64,000 nt of DNA from Streptomyces panaciradicis (GTDB lineage: Bacteria; Actinomycetota; Actinomycetes; Streptomycetales; Streptomycetaceae). The position numbers and the translations under genes were made by a program. Below the pieces are notes generated by a model that saw only the letters and a list, made by a program, of their open reading frames with translations, did not search any database and had not been told where the DNA came from. Below are positions 50,527 to 58,988 of the stretch, piece by piece. Each line of letters starts with the position of its first letter. Position 1 is the first letter of the stretch. The stretch is from positions 1 to 64,000 of the forward strand of contig NZ_JAMGBF010000029.1 of NCBI RefSeq assembly GCF_023516615.1, given 5' to 3'.

Positions 50527-52171
50527 TCGGCCGCAGGTGCTCGTCGAACCCCGGCAGGTGGTCGTCGGGCCGTGGGCGCCGGGCTGCCCGGAGTGTCTGA
50601 GGACGCGGCGCGCCGCGGCCACGTCCGCCGAGCGCGCCGCCGAGCTGGCCGCCGAGGTGCCGGACGGGGAGCTGCCGACCTTCCTCGCGGACGCCGTCGC
50701 CGGGCTGGCCTCGGCCGGGTCCGAGGAGCGGCGGTACTGGATCGTCGACCGGGCCACCCTCGCGCTGTCCCGGCACGCCTTCCTCACCGACCCGCACTGC
50801 CCGCGCTGTTCGGCCCTGCCCCCCGACACCGAGCAGGGCGCGAAGCCGCCCAGGCGGGCGCGGCCCAAGCTGTCGCCCGAGTCGAGCCGCGTCCGCCCGC
50901 TGGACCGGGACGCGCTCGCCGCCCTGTACGTGGACGGAGAGAGCGGTCTGATTCCGTCGGTCACCTCCTACACGCAGCACTCGTTCCCGTTCACCGAGGC
51001 CGTGCTGGCCGTACCAGGCGTCTCCAAGGAGGCGTCCGGATACGGGCGTACCCGGGACTTCGGCTCGGCGTGGTCCATCGCGGTGGCGGAATCGCTGGAA
51101 CGCCTCGCCGCCTACGCGCCGGGCAAGCGGACCGCCGTCACGGCCGCCTACGCCGACGTGGCCGACGTGGCGGTCGACCCGCGCTCGCTCGGCCTGTATC
51201 CCGCCGACCGGTTCTCGACCCCGGGCTTCCCCTACCGGGAGTTCACCGAGGACGCGGTCACGCACTGGGTGTGGGGCTACTCGTTCGGCCAGGACCGGCC
51301 GGTGCTGGTGCCGGAGAGCTTCGTGTACTACCGGTTGCGGACGTCGTCCGGCGGCGGCCACGGGTTCGCCTGCGAGATCTCCAGCGGCTGCGCGCTGGGG
51401 GGCTGCTACGAGGAGGCGGTGCTGCACGGCGTCCTCGAAGTCGCCGAGCGCGACGCGTTCCTGATGGCCTGGTACGGGCGGACACCGCTGCCCGAGATCG
51501 ACCTGGCCACCGTGCCCGACCGGCGGATCCCTCTCGTCGCCGAGCGCATCGAACGCCAGGGCTACCGGGTCCATGTCTTCGACACCACCCAGGACCACGG
51601 GATCCCGTCGTTCTGGACGTTCGCCGAGGACGTCACCGGTACCGGCCGGCCCAGGGCCGTCTCGACCGGCGGCAGCGGACTGCGCCCGGCCGAGGCGATC
51701 CTCGCCGCGCTGCACGAACTGAGCCAGACCGTGGAGTACGTCACCGTCCTCGCGCTCGACCCCGGCTGGCGCGAGCGCGCCCAGCACCTGGCCGACCATC
51801 CGGACGACGTCGTGTCGATGGCGGACCATCTGCTCTGCGCGGCCGGCCCGGCCGCCTTCGACCGGTACTCCTTCCTGCTCGACGCCCCGCGGACGCTGGG
51901 CTGGCAGCAGGCACTCGAACGCTGGCGGTGGCCGCGCAACACCGACATCGGCGCGGATCTCGACGAGGCCGTTCGGCGCTTCGCCGCGGCCGGCATGGAC
52001 GTCGTCGCCGTCGACACGACCTCCACGGAACAGACAGCGGGAGGCTTCAGATGCGTCAAGGTGATAGCACCGGGCTCGGTGCCGATGACCTTCGGACACG
52101 CGGCCCGGCGGGTGACCGGACTGCCCCGGCTCCCCGAGGTGCGCAACCCGCACCCGCATCCGTTTCCGTGA
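50519..52171 (+). CDS. YcaO-type cyclodehydratase 1
   Basis: A 550-residue ATP-dependent enzyme that activates the peptide backbone amide so that Cys (or Ser/Thr) side chains cyclise to azolines. Zinc knuckle Cys23-x2-Cys26 (CPEC) and Cys94-x2-Cys97 (CPRC) lie near the N terminus. YcaO core motifs include SIAVAESLERLAAY, ISSGCALGGCYEEAVLHGVL and EVAERDAFLMAWY. The C terminus is NPHPHPFP, the Pro-rich end needed by azole-forming YcaOs. The start overlaps the leader-binding gene by 8 bases and the stop overlaps the dehydrogenase gene by 4, so the genes are translationally coupled. This is the TbtG-like member of the pair. Confidence 0.94.
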   Translation: MADRPQVLVEPRQVVVGPWAPGCPECLRTRRAAATSAERAAELAAEVPDGELPTFLADAVAGLASAGSEERRYWIVDRATLALSRHAFLTDPHCPRCSALPPDTEQGAKPPRRARPKLSPESSRVRPLDRDALAALYVDGESGLIPSVTSYTQHSFPFTEAVLAVPGVSKEASGYGRTRDFGSAWSIAVAESLERLAAYAPGKRTAVTAAYADVADVAVDPRSLGLYPADRFSTPGFPYREFTEDAVTHWVWGYSFGQDRPVLVPESFVYYRLRTSSGGGHGFACEISSGCALGGCYEEAVLHGVLEVAERDAFLMAWYGRTPLPEIDLATVPDRRIPLVAERIERQGYRVHVFDTTQDHGIPSFWTFAEDVTGTGRPRAVSTGGSGLRPAEAILAALHELSQTVEYVTVLALDPGWRERAQHLADHPDDVVSMADHLLCAAGPAAFDRYSFLLDAPRTLGWQQALERWRWPRNTDIGADLDEAVRRFAAAGMDVVAVDTTSTEQTAGGFRCVKVIAPGSVPMTFGHAARRVTGLPRLPEVRNPHPHPFP

Positions 52172-53733
52172 CCGAGCGCGCAGACGGCGCGGGCCGGGAG
52201 TTCTGGCGGATCAGCCTGGAGGATCTCGCCGTCGCGATGGCGACCCGGCAGTCGGAGTACGGCAACCCGGACGAGCCACTGAAGTTCAAGATCTACCGGG
52301 GCCGGCCCCGCCGTCCGCTGACGACCCGGGTGCCCCGGAAGCTGACCGAGGTGACGGCACTCGACGAGACGGCGTTGTCGACGCTGCTGCACTACGGCTA
52401 CGGCATCTCCCGGCAGGAGTTCGACACCGACGGGACCTGGCCCTACCACCGGATGGTCGCCTCCGCGCGCTGCCTGTTCGGCGTGCAGCTGTACGTGTGC
52501 CTCGCCGACGGCGTCTACCACTACGACGCCCCCCACCACGCACTGGTGCTGCTGCGCGAGGGTGATCACCGGCGGCTGCTGACCAGCGCGGCCGGGACCG
52601 AAGGTGCGCCGCCGGAGGCCGTGTTCGTGCTCTCCGGGCTGTTCGCCAAGACCGCGTACATCTACCGCGACTACGCCTATCGGCTGTGCACGCAGGAGGC
52701 CGGCCTGCTGACCGGGAACATCGACCTGGTCGCCCGGGCCATGGGACTGCGGGCTCATGTGCACCACCAGTTCGTCGACGAGCCGGTCCACAAACTGCTC
52801 GGCCTCGACGCCGACGAGGAACCGGCACTGATGGTGCTGCCGCTCCACTTCGCTGGTGCTGGTGCTGGTATCCGGCGTGCCGGAGCACCCCAGAGCGCCG
52901 CCGCGCTGGCCGCGACCATCGACCCGATCGCGCCGGACGTGGTCCACAGCGGCCTGAGGGTCGCGCAGGCCTGTCCGACCCTGACGGAGGTCAACCGCGC
53001 GTCCCTGCGCACGGACACCGCGGCCTTCGCGACGGCCGTTCCGGAAGCGCCCGGCGGGGCCGGGGAGGCCGGCGCACCCGGTGCCGTACCGCTGCCCCTG
53101 CCCCGGGCCGACGTCCCGGAGGTCGACCTGGCCGAGGTGCTGCGGACGCGGGACTCGGGTCCCGGTGTCTTCCGGCCGGTCGCCTCGCGGGTCGACGGCG
53201 TCGAACTGTGGACGCGCCTGGCCCGCGTCCGCACGGACGTCACCAGCGACGCGGTGCCGTCGGGCGCGCCCGTCCCGCTGGAGATCTACCTGACCGTCGG
53301 CGACCTCACCGGGATACCGGCGGGCCGCTACCGCCTCGACCAGGACACCGGCGCGCTGCACCCGACCGGCCCCGCTACCGGTACCGACGCCATCACGGCG
53401 ATCGAACGCGTCACCATCCCCGGACCGGTCTTCCAGCACATGAACGCCGTCGTCCATCTCGTCGGCGACCGCGACTGGGCGTTCGACACCTTCGGCGACC
53501 GCGGCTACCGCGTGATCAGCCAGGAGGCCGGGCTGCTCGCCCACCGCGTGTGCGTCGCGGCCGCGGCCCAGGGAATGTCCGGCCGCATCGTCAACGCCTA
53601 CCACGCCGAAGGCGTCCGTCAGGCCCTCGGACTGACCGAGCGGCGCCACACCCCCGTCTTCCAGATCCTGCTGGCCAGGACGGGACCGGGCGGGCGCGTG
53701 ATCGTCCCCGTCGAGCCCGAGGCGGTGAACTGA
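52168..53733 (+). CDS. SagB-type azoline dehydrogenase 1 (TbtE-like)
   Basis: A 521-residue FMN-dependent nitroreductase-fold enzyme that oxidises azolines to azoles. It has two tandem half-domains. The first (about 1-235) has FWRISLEDLAVAMATRQSEY and KTAYIYRDYAYRLCTQEAG. The second (about 330-520) has VPLEIYLTVGDLTGIPAGRY and FGDRGYRVISQEAGLLAHRV. In the first half the Lys-Tyr pair known as important in TOMM dehydrogenases reads Ile-Tyr (AYIYRD), while the second dehydrogenase of this cluster keeps Lys-Tyr. GTG start overlapping the YcaO stop (GTGA). The stop overlaps the next ATG by one base (TGATG). Confidence 0.88.
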   Translation: MTERADGAGREFWRISLEDLAVAMATRQSEYGNPDEPLKFKIYRGRPRRPLTTRVPRKLTEVTALDETALSTLLHYGYGISRQEFDTDGTWPYHRMVASARCLFGVQLYVCLADGVYHYDAPHHALVLLREGDHRRLLTSAAGTEGAPPEAVFVLSGLFAKTAYIYRDYAYRLCTQEAGLLTGNIDLVARAMGLRAHVHHQFVDEPVHKLLGLDADEEPALMVLPLHFAGAGAGIRRAGAPQSAAALAATIDPIAPDVVHSGLRVAQACPTLTEVNRASLRTDTAAFATAVPEAPGGAGEAGAPGAVPLPLPRADVPEVDLAEVLRTRDSGPGVFRPVASRVDGVELWTRLARVRTDVTSDAVPSGAPVPLEIYLTVGDLTGIPAGRYRLDQDTGALHPTGPATGTDAITAIERVTIPGPVFQHMNAVVHLVGDRDWAFDTFGDRGYRVISQEAGLLAHRVCVAAAAQGMSGRIVNAYHAEGVRQALGLTERRHTPVFQILLARTGPGGRVIVPVEPEAVN

Positions 53734-56396
53734 TGGACACCTTGCGCCAAGCCCGCCCGGACGCGGCGGGGTATGTGCTCGGCCCGGCCGCCGTGGTCCG
53801 GCTCGCCGGCAGCCCGGTGGCGGTGCTCGACGGGCTGCGGTGCACGCGCGGCTGGCACACCGCACAGCAACTGGTGCGGCTGCGCGCCGAGATCGCCGAC
53901 GCGACCGGCGTGCTCTCCGACCTGCTGCACACGGCCATCGGTGCCGCGGGCGACGGAGAACTCAAGGCCCGCCTCGTCGCGGTACGCAGAGCCGTGCACC
54001 GCGGACGCCGTGTCGATCCCGCCCGGCTGGCCGACGTACCCGCCGACGTGGCTCCTCTGCTCCGGCAGTGGGCGGCGTGGGTGGCCGAACGCGACCGCCT
54101 GCTCACGGCGTTGCCGGACCGGCTCGAGGAGGACTGGGCGGCGGGTTACGAGGCACTGCGCGACGCGGCCCGCGTGCCCGCGTTCCAACTGGGCCTCGTG
54201 CACGCCAACCCGGACATGTTCATGGCCCTGCGCAAGTGGTTCGGCACCGGACGCGCGCCGCAGCGCCAGAGCGTGCTGCGCCTCGCGCAGTACCTCGCCC
54301 GGTCGGCGGCGAAGACCAGTCCGTACTCCACGTTCACCAGCAGCGGCCTGGCCGCCTGGGGCCGGGCCGACGACATCGTGCAGTGGTCCGCAGGACCGTC
54401 CGGGGGCGGGCTGCCCACGGTGACGGCGACCGAGATCAGCGTCGGGTCGCTGCACCGGATCGCGCGCGCCCTGTGCGAACGCCCGGAGTTCGAGGGCGGC
54501 AGCCGGGTGCGGATCAACCCCAGCGCCACCGCCGTCGACGGCGCACTGCTGTTCCTGGGCCGCCGACCCGTGGAGTCCGTGCACACCCTCGCCCTCACCC
54601 CGATCCTGCGCCGGGTGAGGGAACTGACCACGTCCGACCTCACGTTGGACGACCTTCGGGGGAAGCTGCGGGCCCTGGCGAGCGACGGGCAGCGGGTCGA
54701 CGCCTTCCTGCGCCGGCTGGTGGCGCTGGGCCTGCTGGAGCTGGTCCCGCCGCTCGCCGACCAGGCCCCGGACCCGGTCGCCGACCTGCGCTCCTGGCTG
54801 CACGAGCACCGGCAGCCCGGTCTGGAACGGCTCGACCGGACCCTGCACGGAGTGCACGAGGCGCTGTCGGCCTACCCGACGATCACCGCGCCCGCCGACC
54901 GGGTCGCCGTCCGCGACGCCGTGATCCGCGGTCTGGACACGGCACTGCGCGAAGTGGGCGACCACGCCCACGCCGACCACCCCAAACGAGCCCAGGAGTT
55001 CGCCCGCTACAGCTTCTACGAGAACGCGGTCCACCCCGGCACGACGGCCGTGCTGGACCGGGACAGCTGGCAGCCGCTGCTGGACGACCTCGACGCGGTC
55101 CGCACGTTGCTCGGCCTGATCGGGCCCGACCTGCCCTTCAAGCTCACGCTCGGTTCGCTGTTCGAGAGCCGGTACGCGGACGGCGCGGAGGTGCCGCTGC
55201 TGGTCTTCTACCGGGACGTGCTGGCCGAGCAGGCCGCCGGGTCCGGGCCGGATCCGGCGTCGGCGGGGCCGTCCGTACTGGCACACAGCCGGTTCGCCGG
55301 CCCGGACAGTCCGGTCGAGGCGGTGCGCGAGCTGTACCGGCTGCGCACCGCGAGCAAGCGGCTGCTGGGGGAGCGTACGCCCGACCGCGACGGTGTGGTC
55401 CGTATCCGGCCCGAGGAGGTGCGGGCACTCGCCGAGAACTGGCCGGAGTGGGTCCGCACCCCGACGTCCGTCGCGGTCTACTGCCAGCTCGCCGACGCCG
55501 GACACGGCCCGGAACTGGTGGTGAACAACATCGGCTGCGGCTTCGGCCGCGGCCGCAACCGGGTGCGCCAGATCCTGGACGTGCTCGACCTGCGCGCCGA
55601 CCTGCCCGCCGAACCGGGGCTGGCCGCGAGCCGCGGCGACATGCTCTTCGCCGAGTTCGAAGCCGTGGCCCGGTCCGCGGTCAACGTCCGCAAACCCGGC
55701 GTCCCGCTGGTCGTCGACTATCCCGGGGTGCGCAGCATGCGCGAGGCCGACGCCCTGCTGCCGGTGAACGACCTGTACGTGCGGCGCGGTGACGACGGCC
55801 TGCTGTCGCTGATGTCGCGGCGGCTGGGCAGACGGATCTGCCCGGTCCACCCGGGCCTGGGCGCCGACCGGCTGCTGCCGCCCGCCGCCCGCTTCATGCT
55901 GGAGGCGTTCGGCGAGTCCAACACCTGGTTCGGCGCGCACACCGAGCTCAGGATGACGTCCGACCCGCGCGCGGACAGCGGTGTACGCCACCTGCCCCGG
56001 CTGATGGTCGGCAACGTGGTGCTGCGGCGCGCCATGTGGATGACCCGCGCCGACCGGCTGCCCCGGCGGGCCGACGTCACGACCGACGCGGCCTGGATGC
56101 TGCGGATGGCCGGCTGGCTGACCGAACACGGCATCCCCGAACGGTGCTTCGTCACCGTTCTCGACCCGGCCGCGCTGGGCCAGGGCGAGACCGGCCAGGC
56201 ACCGAGCAACGACACCAAACCGAACTACGTGGATTTCGCGAGCATGCTGCTGCTGCTCGGGTTGGAACGCAGGCTCGCCGAGCCGAACGCGATCGTGCAG
56301 ATCAGCGAGATGGTGCCGGACCCCGGCCACGTCCGCGGCGAGCACGTCGCCGAGTACATCGTGGAACTGAACGAGCCCGGAGTCACCTATGTCTGA
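53733..56396 (+). CDS. LanB-type dehydratase N-terminal (glutamylation) protein 1
   Basis: An 887-residue protein of the split LanB N-domain family (TbtB-like), which uses glutamyl-tRNA to glutamylate Ser/Thr before elimination to dehydroalanine. Family motifs: ARSAAKTSPYSTFTSSGLAA, VRINPSATAVDGALLFLGR, LPFKLTLGSLFESRYADG, NNIGCGFGRGRNRVRQ and RLMVGNVVLRRAMW. It ends VAEYIVELNEPG, as split proteins do, without the elimination domain. The start is coupled to the dehydrogenase stop; an 8-base overlap follows with the small LanB-C-like gene. It shares the same motif order with the second LanB-type protein of this cluster. Confidence 0.9.
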   Translation: MDTLRQARPDAAGYVLGPAAVVRLAGSPVAVLDGLRCTRGWHTAQQLVRLRAEIADATGVLSDLLHTAIGAAGDGELKARLVAVRRAVHRGRRVDPARLADVPADVAPLLRQWAAWVAERDRLLTALPDRLEEDWAAGYEALRDAARVPAFQLGLVHANPDMFMALRKWFGTGRAPQRQSVLRLAQYLARSAAKTSPYSTFTSSGLAAWGRADDIVQWSAGPSGGGLPTVTATEISVGSLHRIARALCERPEFEGGSRVRINPSATAVDGALLFLGRRPVESVHTLALTPILRRVRELTTSDLTLDDLRGKLRALASDGQRVDAFLRRLVALGLLELVPPLADQAPDPVADLRSWLHEHRQPGLERLDRTLHGVHEALSAYPTITAPADRVAVRDAVIRGLDTALREVGDHAHADHPKRAQEFARYSFYENAVHPGTTAVLDRDSWQPLLDDLDAVRTLLGLIGPDLPFKLTLGSLFESRYADGAEVPLLVFYRDVLAEQAAGSGPDPASAGPSVLAHSRFAGPDSPVEAVRELYRLRTASKRLLGERTPDRDGVVRIRPEEVRALAENWPEWVRTPTSVAVYCQLADAGHGPELVVNNIGCGFGRGRNRVRQILDVLDLRADLPAEPGLAASRGDMLFAEFEAVARSAVNVRKPGVPLVVDYPGVRSMREADALLPVNDLYVRRGDDGLLSLMSRRLGRRICPVHPGLGADRLLPPAARFMLEAFGESNTWFGAHTELRMTSDPRADSGVRHLPRLMVGNVVLRRAMWMTRADRLPRRADVTTDAAWMLRMAGWLTEHGIPERCFVTVLDPAALGQGETGQAPSNDTKPNYVDFASMLLLLGLERRLAEPNAIVQISEMVPDPGHVRGEHVAEYIVELNEPGVTYV

Positions 56397-57366
56397 GCGC
56401 AGCTGGGTCAGCGCCCACCTCTTCTACCACGCCGATCAGGATGCCGCGATCGTCGGCATCGTCAGGCCCGCGGCCGAACGGCTGCGCCGGGCCGACATCG
56501 CCGACGGCTTCTTCTTCCTCCGCTACTGGGAGGGCGGCCCGCACCTGCGACTGCGGGTGCTGACCTCTCCGGACCACGTCCAGGAGGTCCGTTCGGTCAT
56601 CGAGGAGACGGCCGCGGAGTTCTACCGGACGTCGCCGTCGCGGTCGTCGATGTCGGCGCAGGAATACGCCGACACCGCGCCCGGCCTCGCCAAGCTGGAG
56701 CACATGACCGACTACGACCCTGAGTTGCACCCGGACAACTCGGTCGCCTTCATCGACTACGTGCCCGAGACCGACGTGTTCGGCACCGGCCGCTCGCTGG
56801 AGGCGGTGGAGCAACAGCTCATGGCGACCAGCGTGCTGGCGGTCGAACTGATCGCCCGCGGTCGCACGCCCGGACAGCGCGCCATGGACGCCTTCGCCAT
56901 GCTGGCCGCCAACCGCACCCTGTTCACCGGCATCCTGCCCGAACTCGCCTACCAGGCACGGTTCCTGGTGGAAAGCGGCGGCGGGGCGGCACGCCTGCTG
57001 GAATCGACGGAGTTCGAGCAGCACTTCGACGCGAACAAGGCCCACCTGCGCACCGGCCTGGAGGCGGTGTGGTCGTCGACGCGGGGTGTGGCCCTGCCGG
57101 ACGGCTCCGTGGCCGGCAAGTGGCTGACGGCCACGCGGGACCTCAACGACACCCTGGTCAGACTGGAGTTGCTCGGTGAACTGGACGCCTATCCCGCCTT
57201 CGAGGCGCCCGCCGACGTCCTGGAGCACATCAACCACCTGGTGCCGCAGCTGATCGTGGAGCGCTGCGCGCATCTGATGTGCAACCGCCTCGGCATCAGC
57301 CTGGCGCAGGAGTCCCATCTGCGGCTGCTGCTGACCAGAACCGCGTTCGACCTGTGCGCGGTGTGA
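56389..57366 (+). CDS. Thiopeptide-type LanB C-domain protein 1 (eliminase or pyridine synthase)
   Basis: A 325-residue protein of the SpaB-C/thiopeptide-biosynthesis family. WVSAHLFYHADQDAAIVGIV opens the fold, and RYWEGGPHLRLRV is the hallmark loop; RCAHLMCNRLGISLAQESH lies near the end. In thiopeptide pathways this family covers both the glutamate eliminase (TbtC) and the [4+2] pyridine synthase (TbtD). The longer, RYWEGGPHLRLR type seems nearer to the general family; which reaction it performs cannot be settled by eye. Overlaps LanB 1 by 8 bases, so the two probably act together or sequentially. Confidence 0.85.
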   Translation: MSERSWVSAHLFYHADQDAAIVGIVRPAAERLRRADIADGFFFLRYWEGGPHLRLRVLTSPDHVQEVRSVIEETAAEFYRTSPSRSSMSAQEYADTAPGLAKLEHMTDYDPELHPDNSVAFIDYVPETDVFGTGRSLEAVEQQLMATSVLAVELIARGRTPGQRAMDAFAMLAANRTLFTGILPELAYQARFLVESGGGAARLLESTEFEQHFDANKAHLRTGLEAVWSSTRGVALPDGSVAGKWLTATRDLNDTLVRLELLGELDAYPAFEAPADVLEHINHLVPQLIVERCAHLMCNRLGISLAQESHLRLLLTRTAFDLCAV

Positions 57367-57370
57367 CCTG

Positions 57371-58975
57371 ATGAGCCCTACGAGCCCCACGAGCGCCGTG
57401 AGCGCCACGACCCCGGCGAATCCCGAGGTCCCCGCTGATCCTGAGACCCTTGCGAGTCCTGCGGCCCCCGCCGGCTCTGCTGCCCCCGCGAATGCTGCGG
57501 CCCCCGCGGATCCGGCGACAGGTGCGCACGCTGCGACCCCCGCGAGCCCGATGAGTCCCGCCAGTAACCAGGCGACGCGCTATCACGAGACCGTCCACAC
57601 GCCGACCGAGGTCGCGAACCCGGGGGCGTACCCGCCGTTGGTGGTCAAGAGCTACCCGGGCGCGCCGCGGCACCGGCTGCCCTGGCCGCCGGAGCGGTCC
57701 GCGCACCGGCTCGGCCGGCTGCTCGCCGACCTCGGCGGCATCACCCGGTCGCAGTGGCTGACCCCACTGGACATGCTGCCGTTCACCGACAGCTTCGAGG
57801 CCATCCCGGACGCCGATCCGCTGCAGTGGCTGGTGACCCGGCGGCCGACGCCGTCGGGCGGCGCCCGCTACAGCGCCGAGTGGTACGTGATCGCCGGCCC
57901 CGACTCCGAGGTGCCCACCGGCGTCTACTACTACGACCCGGCCCGGCACGACCTGGTGCGACTGCGCGAGGGCGACTACCGCGGGTGGGTGGCCTCCCGG
58001 CCGGCCACCACGGTCCTGGTGCACACCAACGTGTTCTGGCGGCTGGCCGCCAAGTACGGCGAGATGTACTACCGCCTCGCCTGCCTGGAGGCCGGCATCC
58101 AGGTGGCGCAGGCTCTCGCGGTCGCGGACGGCGAGAACGCCACGGCCCGGCTGTGCTTCCCCGACGCCGACGTCACCGAGGTGCTGGGACTCGACCCGAG
58201 GGAGGAGGGGGTGCACGCGGTCGTCGAACTGCTCCCGCCGGTGCCCGCCGGGTACGGCGGGCCCTCGCTGGCCGCGTTCCCGCGGGCGTACGGCGCCCAC
58301 GCGGCCGTCCTCGCGCAGAGCCGCCCCGACCCCGAACCGCTGCCGGCCGCGCCCCCGGGCGAGGGCAAGCGGATCGGCCTGCCGCACGCGGCCCCGGACC
58401 TGGCGGCCGGCACCCTGACCCGGCACGCGGCCATGCGCGGCTTCAACGGCGCGACCATGTCGACGGGCGCGCTTGCCACGATTCTCACCGCCTACGGGCA
58501 GCCGGCGCGCTGGGATCTGCCGGCGAACCTGGTGGAGTTCTACTGCGTCGTCGCCGACGTGACCGGCATCCCGGCCGGCGCGTACCGCTACCACCCCGAC
58601 GCACACGAACTGGAGCTCGTGGGGGAGGGCGATCCCCGGCAGCGGCTGCGCGAGGCGGCGCTGGCCGCGCTGACCCAGCAGGGCGCGCGCACGGCGAACG
58701 TCTGGCTGCTGCCGGTGGGCGACGCGGCGGCGGCCGAGGAACGGTTCGGCAGCCGCTGGTACCGGGTGCAGCAGGCGGCCGCCGGTGCCGCGCTGCACCG
58801 GGCCTGCCTCGCCGGCGCGGCTGTCGACGTGGCGAGCCGGATCCAGAACGACGTGCTGACGCATCTGCTGGATTCCTGGTTCGGCCTGACCGGACGCCGA
58901 CGGAGCCTGCTGGTGGCGCAGTTCGGCACGGAACACCCCGGCGGGCTGCGCCCCGAGTTCCGGCTGACGTGGTGA
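57371..58975 (+). CDS. SagB-type dehydrogenase 2 with low-complexity N-terminal tail
   Basis: A 534-residue nitroreductase-fold protein. The first 65 residues are Ala/Pro/Thr/Ser-rich and nearly repetitive (SPAAPAGSAAPANAAAPADP), a likely flexible linker. The enzyme part starts near RYHETVHTPTEVANP. The first half-domain has WRLAAKYGEMYYRLACLEAG with the Lys-Tyr pair; the second has LVEFYCVVADVTGIPAGAYR and FGSRWYRVQQAAAGAALHRA. It starts 4 bases after the preceding stop. It differs from dehydrogenase 1 enough to be an old duplicate or separate recruitment. Expected to oxidise azolines, perhaps a different subset. Confidence 0.86.
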   Translation: MSPTSPTSAVSATTPANPEVPADPETLASPAAPAGSAAPANAAAPADPATGAHAATPASPMSPASNQATRYHETVHTPTEVANPGAYPPLVVKSYPGAPRHRLPWPPERSAHRLGRLLADLGGITRSQWLTPLDMLPFTDSFEAIPDADPLQWLVTRRPTPSGGARYSAEWYVIAGPDSEVPTGVYYYDPARHDLVRLREGDYRGWVASRPATTVLVHTNVFWRLAAKYGEMYYRLACLEAGIQVAQALAVADGENATARLCFPDADVTEVLGLDPREEGVHAVVELLPPVPAGYGGPSLAAFPRAYGAHAAVLAQSRPDPEPLPAAPPGEGKRIGLPHAAPDLAAGTLTRHAAMRGFNGATMSTGALATILTAYGQPARWDLPANLVEFYCVVADVTGIPAGAYRYHPDAHELELVGEGDPRQRLREAALAALTQQGARTANVWLLPVGDAAAAEERFGSRWYRVQQAAAGAALHRACLAGAAVDVASRIQNDVLTHLLDSWFGLTGRRRSLLVAQFGTEHPGGLRPEFRLTW

Positions 58976-58988
58976 GGGAGAACCGCAC

